Assembly: GCA_903821255.1 (NCBI GenBank)
Contig: CAIJKT010000509.1
Coordinates: 1 to 13,440, forward strand
Source of the DNA: an uncultured Lentisphaeria bacterium
Lineage (GTDB): Bacteria; Verrucomicrobiota; Lentisphaeria; Victivallales; Victivallaceae
Direction: 5' to 3'
DNA: 13,440 bases
Shown here in pieces: positions 6,114 through 13,432 of the stretch. Both the position numbers and the translations under genes were made by a program. The notes under the pieces are model-generated. The model saw nothing but the letters and a program-made list of their open reading frames with translations. It did not search any database and had not been told where the DNA came from. Position 1 is the stretch's first letter. The number at the start of each line of letters is the position of its first letter.

Positions 6114-8453
6114 ATGAATATAAATTGGCCATTGAAGGCGGTTTCGGCTCTTGCAGCCTCCGCTGTCCTTGCCTGGGCGGCATGTCATGCGGATGCGGCC
6201 GCCGGAGAAACAGAAAACGTGGCGAATATGAAAAATTTCAAGGCAGATAAAACCAATGAAGGTTGCAGTATAAAACAACTGAACGGATATCCGGCTTTTT
6301 ATTTGGACGGCAGGCCCAGGCCGCTTATCATCTACAGAGATCACCATCCTTTGAAACATATAGAAACTGTAAAGCAATTTTTGAATAATGGAATTAACAT
6401 TACCACGCTGTCCATAAGCGCGGCAGCCTGGGCGGCGGCAAAGGACAAAAATTCTTTCTATAAAGCCGTCGACAAGCAAATTAATGAAATTCTCGAAAAG
6501 TCCCCCGACATTCTTCTTATGATTCTGCTTTCCACAACGGTCGCGGAAAAAGCAGATTTATACAAAAACAATATTGAGGAAGCAACCGTCTGGCCGCCTT
6601 TCACCAGGAATAATAAACAAAGCGACATGGCCAAGGGAGACCGGCTGTCCGAAGCATCCTCGCTTTGGCAACAGACGATAGCAGAAGGCGTTTTCAATAT
6701 TGCCGGTCATGTAAAGAATTCAAATTATTCAAACAGGATCGTTGGATATCTGCTTACCGGACCTCCGGGTGAATGGACTGACTGGTACGATTTCAGCGGC
6801 CCCGCCTTGAATGAGTATAAAAAATGGCTGAAATTAAAATATTCCACAGTACAGGAGTTGCGGAATTCATGGCATGACGGGAATGTAACATTTGACAACG
6901 TCGGACTTCCTGGCTGGGAACCCTTTTTCAAAGGAGACCTTGGCATTTTCTTTGATCCGGCGAAAAGCCAGAGGCAAATTGATTTTTTGAGATATCACCA
7001 TATGATGCCTGCCAATGTTATTGGCCTTTTTGCCAAAAAAATCAAGGAGGCTTCTTCGGGCAAACACCTTGTCGGCGCTTTTTATGGATATTTTACCGGG
7101 GTGGAATGGGATGGCAGCGGAACAATGCCCCAGAAGGTTGCATATTTCCGGATGCGGCATAAAGCTCTTTCTGAAATATTGAAGAATCCGGATATTGATT
7201 TCATTGCCGGCCCTTATAACTATCAGGAGCGACATGCCGGCGGCGTCTTCGACCACTCCCTTATTCCCAATTCAATAATCCTTAACGGGAAAATGGCTTT
7301 TATTGAGGATGACACCCGCACTCACCTCACCACGCCGCACCCCAGCTATACAGAATGCGAAAAAACCGGCGACAATTTCGGGCAGGCAAAGAATATCGAT
7401 GAGACCTTGTCAATATTAAAGAGAAATTTTGCCGGCATATTTTCAAAATGCGGAAGCGGTTTTTGGTATTTCGGCCTTTCTGATACAGGCAACAAGTGGT
7501 GGGATGACCGGGAAATCATAAAATGCGCCGGAACCCTGAACCAGATCGCCAATGAAAAACTTGTCGGGCAAGACAAAGATGTAAGCGAAATCGCAGTGAT
7601 AGGAAGCTACCGTTCCGTCTTTTATCAGTGCTTCAACAATCTTTCAAAGGAGTTCATTACTCGTCAGTTGCTCGAGAATGTCCATCGGATTGGAGCCCCG
7701 TTCGACATCTATTTGGACACGGATTTGTCAAATCCGAAATTCCCGTTCGAAAAGTATAAGTTTTATGTATTTTTAAACTCTTTCTACCTGGACGACAACG
7801 ACCGGCAAATAATAAAGAATAAAATATGCACCGGCGGTAAAACTGTTCTATGGATATATGCCAATGGCATTGTCGATGACAAATCCTTGTCCGTCAGCAA
7901 GGTTGAAGATCTCATAGGAATCAAACTGGGAATGGCAAACATCCCCATCGAGAGCATGAGGTGTGTAGTGAATAATTATAATCATCCTGTCACAAGGCTT
8001 CTTCCAAAAAACCTCCGATTCGGACCGGACAATGAAATGCGCTCGCTTGCCCCTGTTTTATGGTGTGACGACCCCCGGGCGGAGGTTTTGGGTGAACTGC
8101 TTGCCACGCCTTGCGGCAACGGAATCTATACATTTCGCAAACCCGGCATCTGCGTCAGGAAACAGGCGGACTGGACTTCCGTGTGGTCTCCGGTTCCTAA
8201 TGTTCCCTCATCTCTTTTGAGAGGCATAGCTCAGAATGCGGGCGTCCATATTTACGATGATGCCGATGATCAGGTGCTTGCCAGTAAAATTCTGCTTGCC
8301 ATACATGTCAGGTATTCAGGACCAAGGACAATTAAACTTCCGCGCAAATGCAACGTCTACGATCCCTTTTCAAAAGAGTACATCATAAAATCCGCTTCCG
8401 AATTTACCATTGATTTGAAACAGGGAGATACCGGACTGTGGCTGCTGGAGTAA
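6114..8453 (+). CDS. Exported GH42-like (clan GH-A) glycoside hydrolase
   Basis: A 779-residue enzyme with a Sec signal (residues 1 to about 28, probable cleavage after HADA; the Cys at 24 lacks a canonical lipobox). The catalytic domain (about 50-470) resembles beta-galactosidase-like TIM barrels: GYLLTGPPGEWTDW places Glu220 as candidate acid/base and FIEDDTRTHL places Glu398 as candidate nucleophile, a spacing fitting clan GH-A. The NEYKKWLKLKYSTVQELRNSW segment matches the helix after the acid/base in GH42 proteins. Residues about 510-650 look like the Rossmann-like trimerisation domain (FYVFLNSFYLDDNDRQIIKN), followed by a small beta domain. ATG 6114 follows AGGGGG at 6101-6106. The 106-nt gap after the prepilin gene lacks a clear terminator or promoter, so co-transcription is likely. 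Substrate is unknown; a beta-galactoside or related beta-glycan is the family expectation. Assignment to GH42 itself rather than a sister family is uncertain. Confidence 0.8.
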   Translation: MNINWPLKAVSALAASAVLAWAACHADAAAGETENVANMKNFKADKTNEGCSIKQLNGYPAFYLDGRPRPLIIYRDHHPLKHIETVKQFLNNGINITTLSISAAAWAAAKDKNSFYKAVDKQINEILEKSPDILLMILLSTTVAEKADLYKNNIEEATVWPPFTRNNKQSDMAKGDRLSEASSLWQQTIAEGVFNIAGHVKNSNYSNRIVGYLLTGPPGEWTDWYDFSGPALNEYKKWLKLKYSTVQELRNSWHDGNVTFDNVGLPGWEPFFKGDLGIFFDPAKSQRQIDFLRYHHMMPANVIGLFAKKIKEASSGKHLVGAFYGYFTGVEWDGSGTMPQKVAYFRMRHKALSEILKNPDIDFIAGPYNYQERHAGGVFDHSLIPNSIILNGKMAFIEDDTRTHLTTPHPSYTECEKTGDNFGQAKNIDETLSILKRNFAGIFSKCGSGFWYFGLSDTGNKWWDDREIIKCAGTLNQIANEKLVGQDKDVSEIAVIGSYRSVFYQCFNNLSKEFITRQLLENVHRIGAPFDIYLDTDLSNPKFPFEKYKFYVFLNSFYLDDNDRQIIKNKICTGGKTVLWIYANGIVDDKSLSVSKVEDLIGIKLGMANIPIESMRCVVNNYNHPVTRLLPKNLRFGPDNEMRSLAPVLWCDDPRAEVLGELLATPCGNGIYTFRKPGICVRKQADWTSVWSPVPNVPSSLLRGIAQNAGVHIYDDADDQVLASKILLAIHVRYSGPRTIKLPRKCNVYDPFSKEYIIKSASEFTIDLKQGDTGLWLLE

Positions 8454-8467
8454 CAGACTGCTCCAGC
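8444..8467 (+). terminator. Hairpin at the end of the accessory operon, weak terminator candidate
   Basis: Arms gctggag (8444-8450) and ctccagc (8461-8467) form a perfect 7-bp stem with a 10-nt loop spanning the stop codon of the GH42-like gene. No T-tract follows, so intrinsic termination is doubtful. The right arm runs into the start of the right direct repeat, so it also marks the junction of the inserted DNA. Confidence 0.25.
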
Positions 8468-8578
8468 CGGGGGAAATGACCCTTTGCCGTGATAATCGAA
8501 TGCTCGATGTATCGGTGCAGACTGAAGCAATGCCGGCAAAGAGATTTATCAAGCGCTGACAAAAGTCCTCTTCACCCG
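8465..8578 (+). repeat. Right copy of the direct repeat, with htrA 3' fragment
   Basis: This copy carries an in-frame remnant of htrA (codons from PGEMTLCRDNRM to a TGA at 8557-8559) with no upstream gene body, so it is a dead fragment for htrA. It also encodes the genuine C-terminus of the minus-strand DUF2569-like gene, whose stop lies at 8549-8551. Against the left copy it has a 9-nt deletion between short aaatga repeats, removing three codons, and changes the penultimate htrA codon from Asn to Lys. Being contiguous with the neighbouring gene, it is probably the original chromosomal junction. Confidence 0.9.
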
Positions 8579-9118
8579 TCTGGATTTAATGAAATACGGG
8601 ATCCAGATAATCGCCCAGATCGAACCGTTTAAAATCTGACGGCAGTTTTCGGGGGAAAGCAGTTCAGAGAATTGAAACCGCTTCATGCTGACAACCGCGA
8701 CGCCGAGCGTGCAGCAGACAACTGAAACCACATCCAGCAGATAATAGACGATAATCAGTTTCGGCAGAGATCTCTTCCGGTGAAAAAGCATTATGATCAG
8801 CACAATCCCCATCACCAGCAGAATGTTCTCCGCAACCAGTCCTGAAACCATAACCGGCCCCCATGCCCAGTGATAACCGGGAGATGCCGGATCGGTCAGC
8901 GCTTTCCAGTTTTCCGGACTGAATGAAAGCACCATTTTCATGATGCCTTCAATCCGCACTAGAGACATGACGCACAACCCGGCCAGCGGCAGAAGCAGCC
9001 AGCCGCCGATTCCTTCAGAAGACGGCGGCGGAGCCGCTTTCAGGATTTCCGCGGCAACCTGTTTAAATACTTTCTCCGGATCATTTTCAGGAGGCGGATT
9101 CGCCGCTGGATTTTCCAT
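8549..9118 (-). CDS. DUF2569-like four-helix membrane protein
   Basis: A 189-residue integral membrane protein of unknown function. A polar, proline-rich N-terminus (1-35) precedes GIGGWLLLPLAGL, the typical opening of DUF2569 proteins. Predicted helices are at about 36-56, 86-112, 119-143 and 163-178. The end WIPYFIKSRRVKRTFVSA matches the family's usual WIPYFLKSKRVK-type tail. Its ATG lies inside the end of dnaE (32-bp overlap) without a strong ribosome site, so it is probably translated by coupling in a dnaE operon. Its 3' end overlaps the htrA-tail remnant and forms part of the direct repeat, so the gene survived the insertion intact. No enzymatic motif is visible. Confidence 0.8.
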   Translation of the reverse strand: MENPAANPPPENDPEKVFKQVAAEILKAAPPPSSEGIGGWLLLPLAGLCVMSLVRIEGIMKMVLSFSPENWKALTDPASPGYHWAWGPVMVSGLVAENILLVMGIVLIIMLFHRKRSLPKLIIVYYLLDVVSVVCCTLGVAVVSMKRFQFSELLSPENCRQILNGSIWAIIWIPYFIKSRRVKRTFVSA

Positions 9119-12100
9119 TGCCGTTGCCGTTTTTGTTAAAATACCGCTGTCTGGGCTCCGGAACCTTTTTATTGGCCTTTATCTTGAACCGCTTTTCGCC
9201 GAGACACTCCTGTACGCGTTGCAGCATTTCGGAGTTCACCCTGACTTTCAGGCTGCGGGCCGCTTCGATAAACACAATTTCGCCGGAGACGCAGGATATG
9301 CAGAGAATCACCTGGGCATCGCCCGGATAATCTTTGCAGATATCAAAAAGCTGCTTCAGATCATCGGCGGAAACGCTGCCTTCGTAAATGTGAAAATGAA
9401 TCTGGTCGGAATACATTTCCGCGGCTTTGTCAATCGGAATGATTTTTTCCGCAATCAGTTTGAGTTTTTCCGACTCCTCCCGCTGGCTGGTGAAAGCTTC
9501 GACAAACAGCGGCACGTCTTCGTTCAGTTCAAAACCGGAAGCTTCCGTTTCCTCCAGGCATTTGGCATAAACCATGCATTCGATGGAGCCTTCCAAATCT
9601 TCCAGTTCCATGATCGCAAACGGCTTGCCGGAGTTCTTGGCTAAACGCCGCTGGAACGACTTGACGATGCCGCCGGTCCTGATCCCGACGTTATCCGCCA
9701 TTTCCGACAGATCGCGGATTTTGACGGTGGAGAACGTTTTAATCAGTTCCGCGTATTTCGCCAGCGGATGGCCGGTAATATAAAAACCGAGCAGTTCTTT
9801 TTCACTTTTCAGGATGTCGTTTTCATCGAATTCCGGAATATCCGGGACCGGGACCGAAAGAATCTCCTCCTGTCCGGCTGAATCCAGCAGATCGAACAGC
9901 GACCCCTGCCCGCTGTCGCGGTCTTTGACCCGCGACTGGGCATAGCTCATGGTCGGCTCGGCGATTGCCAGCAATTGCGACCGGCGCAGCCCCAGGCTGT
10001 CGAAAGCCCCGGCCCTGGTTAAATGTTCGATCATCCGGGAATTCAGCGCTTTACCGGCGCGTTCGCAGAAATCCAGAAAATTCTTGTATTTGCCGTCCTG
10101 CTGCCTGGATTCGATGATTTTGCCGGCGGCGGATTCGCCGACGTTTTTGATCGCGCCGAGTCCGAAGCGGATGGATTTGCCGTCAACGGTAAAATTAATG
10201 TCGCTGGTGTTGATGTCCGGCGGCAGGATCGGGATGCCCATTTCGCGGCATTCATTGATGAAGAACGTGATCTGCTCGGAGCTGTCGATTTCGCTGCACA
10301 GCACCGCGGTCATGAATTCCACCGGGTAATTGGCTTTCAGGTACGCGGTCTGATACGCCACATAGGCGTAGGCCGCGCTGTGGGATTTGTTGAACCAGTA
10401 CCCGGCGAATTTGGAGATTTTCTCCCATCTCTGGGTGGCCAGCGCGTCGTTGATGTGAGTGGTTTCGGCGCAGCCTTTGACGAATTTGGCTTTCTGCTCC
10501 TCCAGCTCCTTGATCTTCTTTTTGCCGATGGCGCGGCGCAGAATGTCGGAGCCGCCTAACGTGAATCCGCCCAGCACCTGCACCACCTGCATGATCTGCT
10601 CCTGATAGAGCATGATCCCGTAGGTTTCGTTGAGGTAGCTTTCCATCTTCGGATGATCGTATTCGATTTTTTCCAGCCCTTTCTTGCGGGCGATGAATTC
10701 AGGGATGAACTGCATCGGTCCCGGCCGGTAAATCGCGATCAGCGCAATCACATGTTCAATCGTCTCCACCCCGAACTGACGGCACAGGTTCTGCATGCCG
10801 GAGGATTCAAGCTGGAACACCGCGATGGTATCGCCGCGATTGAGCAGTTTGAACGTATTGGCGTCATCCAGCGGAATTTTTGAAATATCCAGGCTGATGC
10901 CGCGGGTCTTTTTTATAATTTCACAGGCATCGTGAATAATCGTCAGGGTCTTCAGGCCGAGAAAGTCCATTTTCAGCAGGCCGAGCTCTTCGCAGTTGCC
11001 GGCCGGGAATTCGGTGATCACTTCTTTGCCGGCCCCGTTCGACAGCGGCACCAGATTGTCCAGCCGCTGGTCGCCGATAATCACCCCGGCGGCATGGATG
11101 CCCATCTGCCGGTTGATGCCTTCCAGCACTTCGGCATATTCGAATATTTCCCTGACCCAGCTTTCATTGGCGATCAGTTCGCTCAGTTCCCTGGACTCCT
11201 CTTTCGCCTTCTTCAGCGTCATTTTGGGGTCGGCCGGAATGAGCTTGGTAAGCAGATTGCCTTTTTCAAAATCATGCCCCAGCACCCGCGCCACGTCTTT
11301 GATCACGGCCTTGGCTTTGAGCGTGCCGTAAGTTCCTATCTGCGCCACGCTGTCAACCCCGTATTTGTTGCGCACATATTCAATGACTTCGCCGCGCCGC
11401 TTTTCGCAGAAGTCAATATCAAAGTCAGGGGGGCTGACGCGTTCCGGATTAAGGAAACGCTCGAACAGCAGATTGTACCGCAGCGGGTCCAGACCGGTAA
11501 TTCTGGTGAGATAAGCGACCACGCTGCCGGCGCCGCTGCCGCGTCCGGGGCCGACCGGGATATCGTTGTCTTTGGCGTATTTGATAAAATCGCTGACGAC
11601 CAGAAAGTAACTGCAATATTTGGAATTATTTATGACATTCAGCTCAAAGTCCATGCGCTCAAGCACGGCCTGCTGTTCCGGCTTCAAATCTTTCCCCTGC
11701 GGATCAAAATCGTAAAGATCTTTGATATTTCCCAGGCAGATGTTCCGCAGATATTCCTTTTCCGGCAGGTCCGAATCGGTGATTTTATATACCGGATAAT
11801 GGTTCGCCTTCATGTTGAAGACAATATTGCACCGCTCCGCCACGGCGACGGTATTGGTCACCGCTTCCGGGACTTCCTTGAACAGTTCTTTCATCTCCTC
11901 CGGACTCTTGAAATAAAACTCCGGGGCGCAGAAACTGAAATGCTTCGGATCATCCAGCTTGGATTGAGTTTCAATGCAGAGCATGATTTCATGCGCTTTG
12001 GCATGTTCCTTCTTCAGGTAATGCACGTCATTGGTGGCGACCAGCGGCAACTGCAGCTTCTTCGACAGTTCGATCAGGCAGCGGTTGGCTTTGCGTTCCT

Positions 12101-12650
12101 CTTCCATGCCGTGGTCCATCAATTCCAGATAAAAATTATCCTTCCCGAAAATGTCGCAATATTCGCCGATCTGCTTTTCCGCGTCTTTCATGCTGCCGTT
12201 TAAAATCGTTTTCGGAATCTGCCCGCCGATGCAGGCGCTCAAGGCGATCAACCCTTCATGGTATTGCTGCAGCAGTTCCTTGTCAACTCTCGGCTTGTAG
12301 TAGAAACCGTTCAAATGGGCTTCGGAAAGCAGCTTGCACAAACTGTGATAGCCGGTGATGTCCTTGGCCAGCAGCACCAGATGATAACCGCGGAAATCCG
12401 GGTGGTTTTGAGTTTTGTCCAGACGCGACCCCGGCGCGACATAGGCCTCGCACCCGATGATCGGCTTGACCCCGGAATCCTTGAAAGTTTTATACATGTC
12501 CAGCGCGCCGCCCATGAATCCGTGATCGGTCATGGCCACGGCCGGCATGTTGTGGAGCTTAGCCATTTCCAGCAGGCCGGCCGGCGTGCAGGCTCCGTCC
12601 AGCAGACTGTAGTGCGTATGTAAATGCAGATGTACAAAATCAGCAGCCAT
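9087..12650 (-). CDS. dnaE: DNA polymerase III subunit alpha
   Basis: Catalytic subunit of the replicative polymerase, 1187 residues against about 1160 in E. coli. Domains in order: PHP (about 5-270, opening HLHLHTHYSLLDG), the polymerase core with GPGRGSGAG (about 366-374) and catalytic Asp411 and Asp413 in PDFDIDF plus Asp562 in LKMDFLGLKTL, a tandem HhH and beta-binding region, then an OB fold (about 985-1060, GGIVKSFQRRL), and a tail ending in a Lys/Asn/Gly/Ser-rich stretch. Unlike E. coli, the PHP site keeps a full set of candidate metal ligands (His9, His11, Asp18, His43, Glu68, His90, Cys140, Asp208, His210). ATG 12650 follows AGAGGG with 5-nt spacing (12656-12661 on the plus strand). 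Its stop lies within the next gene's 5' end. It is a good marker for placing the organism. Confidence 0.98.
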   Translation of the reverse strand: MAADFVHLHLHTHYSLLDGACTPAGLLEMAKLHNMPAVAMTDHGFMGGALDMYKTFKDSGVKPIIGCEAYVAPGSRLDKTQNHPDFRGYHLVLLAKDITGYHSLCKLLSEAHLNGFYYKPRVDKELLQQYHEGLIALSACIGGQIPKTILNGSMKDAEKQIGEYCDIFGKDNFYLELMDHGMEEERKANRCLIELSKKLQLPLVATNDVHYLKKEHAKAHEIMLCIETQSKLDDPKHFSFCAPEFYFKSPEEMKELFKEVPEAVTNTVAVAERCNIVFNMKANHYPVYKITDSDLPEKEYLRNICLGNIKDLYDFDPQGKDLKPEQQAVLERMDFELNVINNSKYCSYFLVVSDFIKYAKDNDIPVGPGRGSGAGSVVAYLTRITGLDPLRYNLLFERFLNPERVSPPDFDIDFCEKRRGEVIEYVRNKYGVDSVAQIGTYGTLKAKAVIKDVARVLGHDFEKGNLLTKLIPADPKMTLKKAKEESRELSELIANESWVREIFEYAEVLEGINRQMGIHAAGVIIGDQRLDNLVPLSNGAGKEVITEFPAGNCEELGLLKMDFLGLKTLTIIHDACEIIKKTRGISLDISKIPLDDANTFKLLNRGDTIAVFQLESSGMQNLCRQFGVETIEHVIALIAIYRPGPMQFIPEFIARKKGLEKIEYDHPKMESYLNETYGIMLYQEQIMQVVQVLGGFTLGGSDILRRAIGKKKIKELEEQKAKFVKGCAETTHINDALATQRWEKISKFAGYWFNKSHSAAYAYVAYQTAYLKANYPVEFMTAVLCSEIDSSEQITFFINECREMGIPILPPDINTSDINFTVDGKSIRFGLGAIKNVGESAAGKIIESRQQDGKYKNFLDFCERAGKALNSRMIEHLTRAGAFDSLGLRRSQLLAIAEPTMSYAQSRVKDRDSGQGSLFDLLDSAGQEEILSVPVPDIPEFDENDILKSEKELLGFYITGHPLAKYAELIKTFSTVKIRDLSEMADNVGIRTGGIVKSFQRRLAKNSGKPFAIMELEDLEGSIECMVYAKCLEETEASGFELNEDVPLFVEAFTSQREESEKLKLIAEKIIPIDKAAEMYSDQIHFHIYEGSVSADDLKQLFDICKDYPGDAQVILCISCVSGEIVFIEAARSLKVRVNSEMLQRVQECLGEKRFKIKANKKVPEPRQRYFNKNGNGNGKSSGESAS

Positions 12651-12681
12651 TCAGACCCTCTCTTTCCATCCATAGGTTAAA

Positions 12682-12711
12682 AGTATAGTATCCATAAAAA
12701 CAGGGAGTCAG
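12682..12711 (-). promoter_or_regulatory. dnaE: Candidate dnaE promoter
   Basis: Reading the minus strand, CTGACT (12706-12711) and TATACT (12682-12687) are 18 bp apart, placing the start about 25 bp upstream of the dnaE ATG. The -10 matches five of six consensus bases and the -35 four of six. The -35 lies inside a repeated agtcag motif, so the repeat may have supplied or disturbed it. Confidence 0.4.
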
Positions 12712-12791
12712 AATTCAGGAGTCAGAATAAAAAGCACAGAATCAGCAGACAAATTATTTATTCTTTGACATTTTATTCTGATTTCTGACTG
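12704..12791. repeat. Imperfect inverted repeat built from gagtcagaat-type units
   Basis: ggagtcagaa occurs at 12704-12713 and again at 12718-12727. The second copy continues as tcagaataaaa (12722-12732), whose exact reverse complement ttttattctga is at 12771-12781. ttctgact at 12784-12791 mirrors the first unit. The result is a long hairpin-forming element with one arm carrying an additional 7 nt. Such gagtcag/ttctgact intergenic elements are known to recur in many bacterial genomes; copy number here cannot be seen. Confidence 0.7.
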
Positions 12792-12796
12792 TTTTT

Positions 12797-12867
12797 AAAC
12801 ATCCTGTATATCCCTGTAAAAAATCAGTCTGCTCCGCGTCTCCGCGCCTCCGCGTGAAACATCCTGT
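12797..12867. repeat. Direct repeats aaacatcctgt flanking a tandem ctccgcg array
   Basis: aaacatcctgt occurs at 12797-12807 and 12857-12867. Between them, at 12832-12855, are three consecutive 8-bp units, ctccgcgt, ctccgcgc and ctccgcgt. Both motif types resemble low-complexity intergenic repeats dispersed in cyanobacterial and other environmental genomes. No coding role is apparent. Confidence 0.7.
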
Positions 12868-13103
12868 CCCGCGTCCCCGTTCCGACTCCTGACTTCTCCG
12901 GGACTCATCTTAAAAATTCACTCTTTCAGTCTATCCATTTTAATCATAAATTCAACCCTTGGATAACGCTTTTTTAATGAAATATTTACCGGAAAAACCT
13001 GGAAAACTATTTGTTCCGGCCTGGCAAATCATCCCCCGAGGTCAGGGGTAATACCGGGACGCATTCTAAACGCAATTGAAGATAGCACATTTTGTCTTTG
13101 CCT

Positions 13104-13262
13104 TCAGCGCTCTTCGGCAGAGAGAGAGATTACAAATTTTACTTTGGCGTAAGAAAACCCTTTGCGTCGATTAACGGTTACTTTTCTTCGTTCCGTGTCA
13201 TGTCTTCGCCAGATAGACTGCGGCGGCGGGTAAATCACGCCTCCGGCGGACAAGTTTTTCAT
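13104..13262 (-). CDS. Possible 52-residue basic protein or dispersed-repeat ORF
   Basis: An ATG-to-TGA frame on the minus strand encodes MKNLSAGGVIYPPPQSIWRR at its start and ends RRKGFSYAKVKFVISLSAEER. It is strongly basic in the middle and has no signal peptide or recognised domain. No Shine-Dalgarno precedes the ATG. The composition is more protein-like than a random frame, but a frame carried by a dispersed intergenic repeat would look the same. I do not recognise a family. Confidence 0.25.
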   Translation of the reverse strand: MKNLSAGGVIYPPPQSIWRRHDTERRKVTVNRRKGFSYAKVKFVISLSAEER

Positions 13263-13324
13263 GGTTAATTCCACGATTTTACTACCACAAACCTGATTTT
13301 AAAAAATGCAAAATCAACAAAACA

Positions 13325-13358
13325 GTAAAGTGTAATACATTTAATACAAGCACTTTAC
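13325..13358. promoter_or_regulatory. 34-bp inverted repeat enclosing a 7-bp direct repeat
   Basis: Perfect arms GTAAAGTG (13325-13332) and CACTTTAC (13351-13358) enclose taataca (13333-13339), tt, and taataca again (13342-13348). It lies 22 bp before a TTGACA hexamer. Two tandem half-sites inside an inverted pair is a typical arrangement for a regulator binding site upstream of a promoter, but no bound protein can be named. Confidence 0.4.
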
Positions 13359-13380
13359 GCATCAACTACACAGCTTTCTG

Positions 13381-13432
13381 TTGACAAAATTGCTAATTAG
13401 TAAAAGCATATTGCATCTACGCGATAGTGCAA
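13381..13432 (+). promoter_or_regulatory. Promoter-like TTGACA followed by a palindromic operator candidate
   Basis: TTGACA at 13381-13386 has no good -10 at 17 bp; the best A/T-rich candidates (around 13406-13412, catatt) are 19-20 bp away, so promoter strength is doubtful. The sequence TTGCA n4 CGCG n4 TGCAA at 13411-13432 is a 22-bp interrupted palindrome with a central CG, the style of LacI-family operators. The order promoter then palindrome repeats the arrangement at 1273-1338 and suggests another regulated gene just past the window. Confidence 0.35.

Larger units (their letters stand above)
1091..8464 (+). mobile_element. Putative integrated accessory block (glycosidase/pseudopilin island)
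   Basis: Everything between the two direct repeats is on the plus strand and forms one functional unit: promoter, regulator, GH63-like enzyme, mini-protein, prepilin-like protein and exported GH42-like enzyme. By eye these genes are more A/T-rich than dnaE to the right, most clearly the regulator. The flanking repeats regenerate the 3' ends of both neighbouring genes, as expected for integration into a gene end or for a single crossover of a circular molecule. No recombinase, transposase or terminal inverted repeats are visible, so the mechanism is inferred and any integrase must have acted in trans or been lost. Confidence 0.55.

Noticed and set aside
6114..6185. Lipoprotein signal for the GH42-like enzyme (Cys24)
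   Set aside because: The residues before Cys24 (L-A-W-A-A) lack the aliphatic residue at -3, and a normal AxA cleavage site follows immediately.
8940..9644. Plus-strand 234-codon frame across the dnaE/DUF2569-like overlap
   Set aside because: It is antisense to two supported genes, with no domain or ribosome site.
10932..12203. Long plus-strand open frame (423 codons) opposite dnaE
   Set aside because: It lies wholly antisense to a certain gene, has no recognisable domain, and its composition (Phe, His, Gln, Asp rich) is what the complement of dnaE codons produces.
12704..12867. CRISPR array
   Set aside because: Repeats are short, unequal in spacing and of different kinds, with no regular unique spacers and no cas genes.
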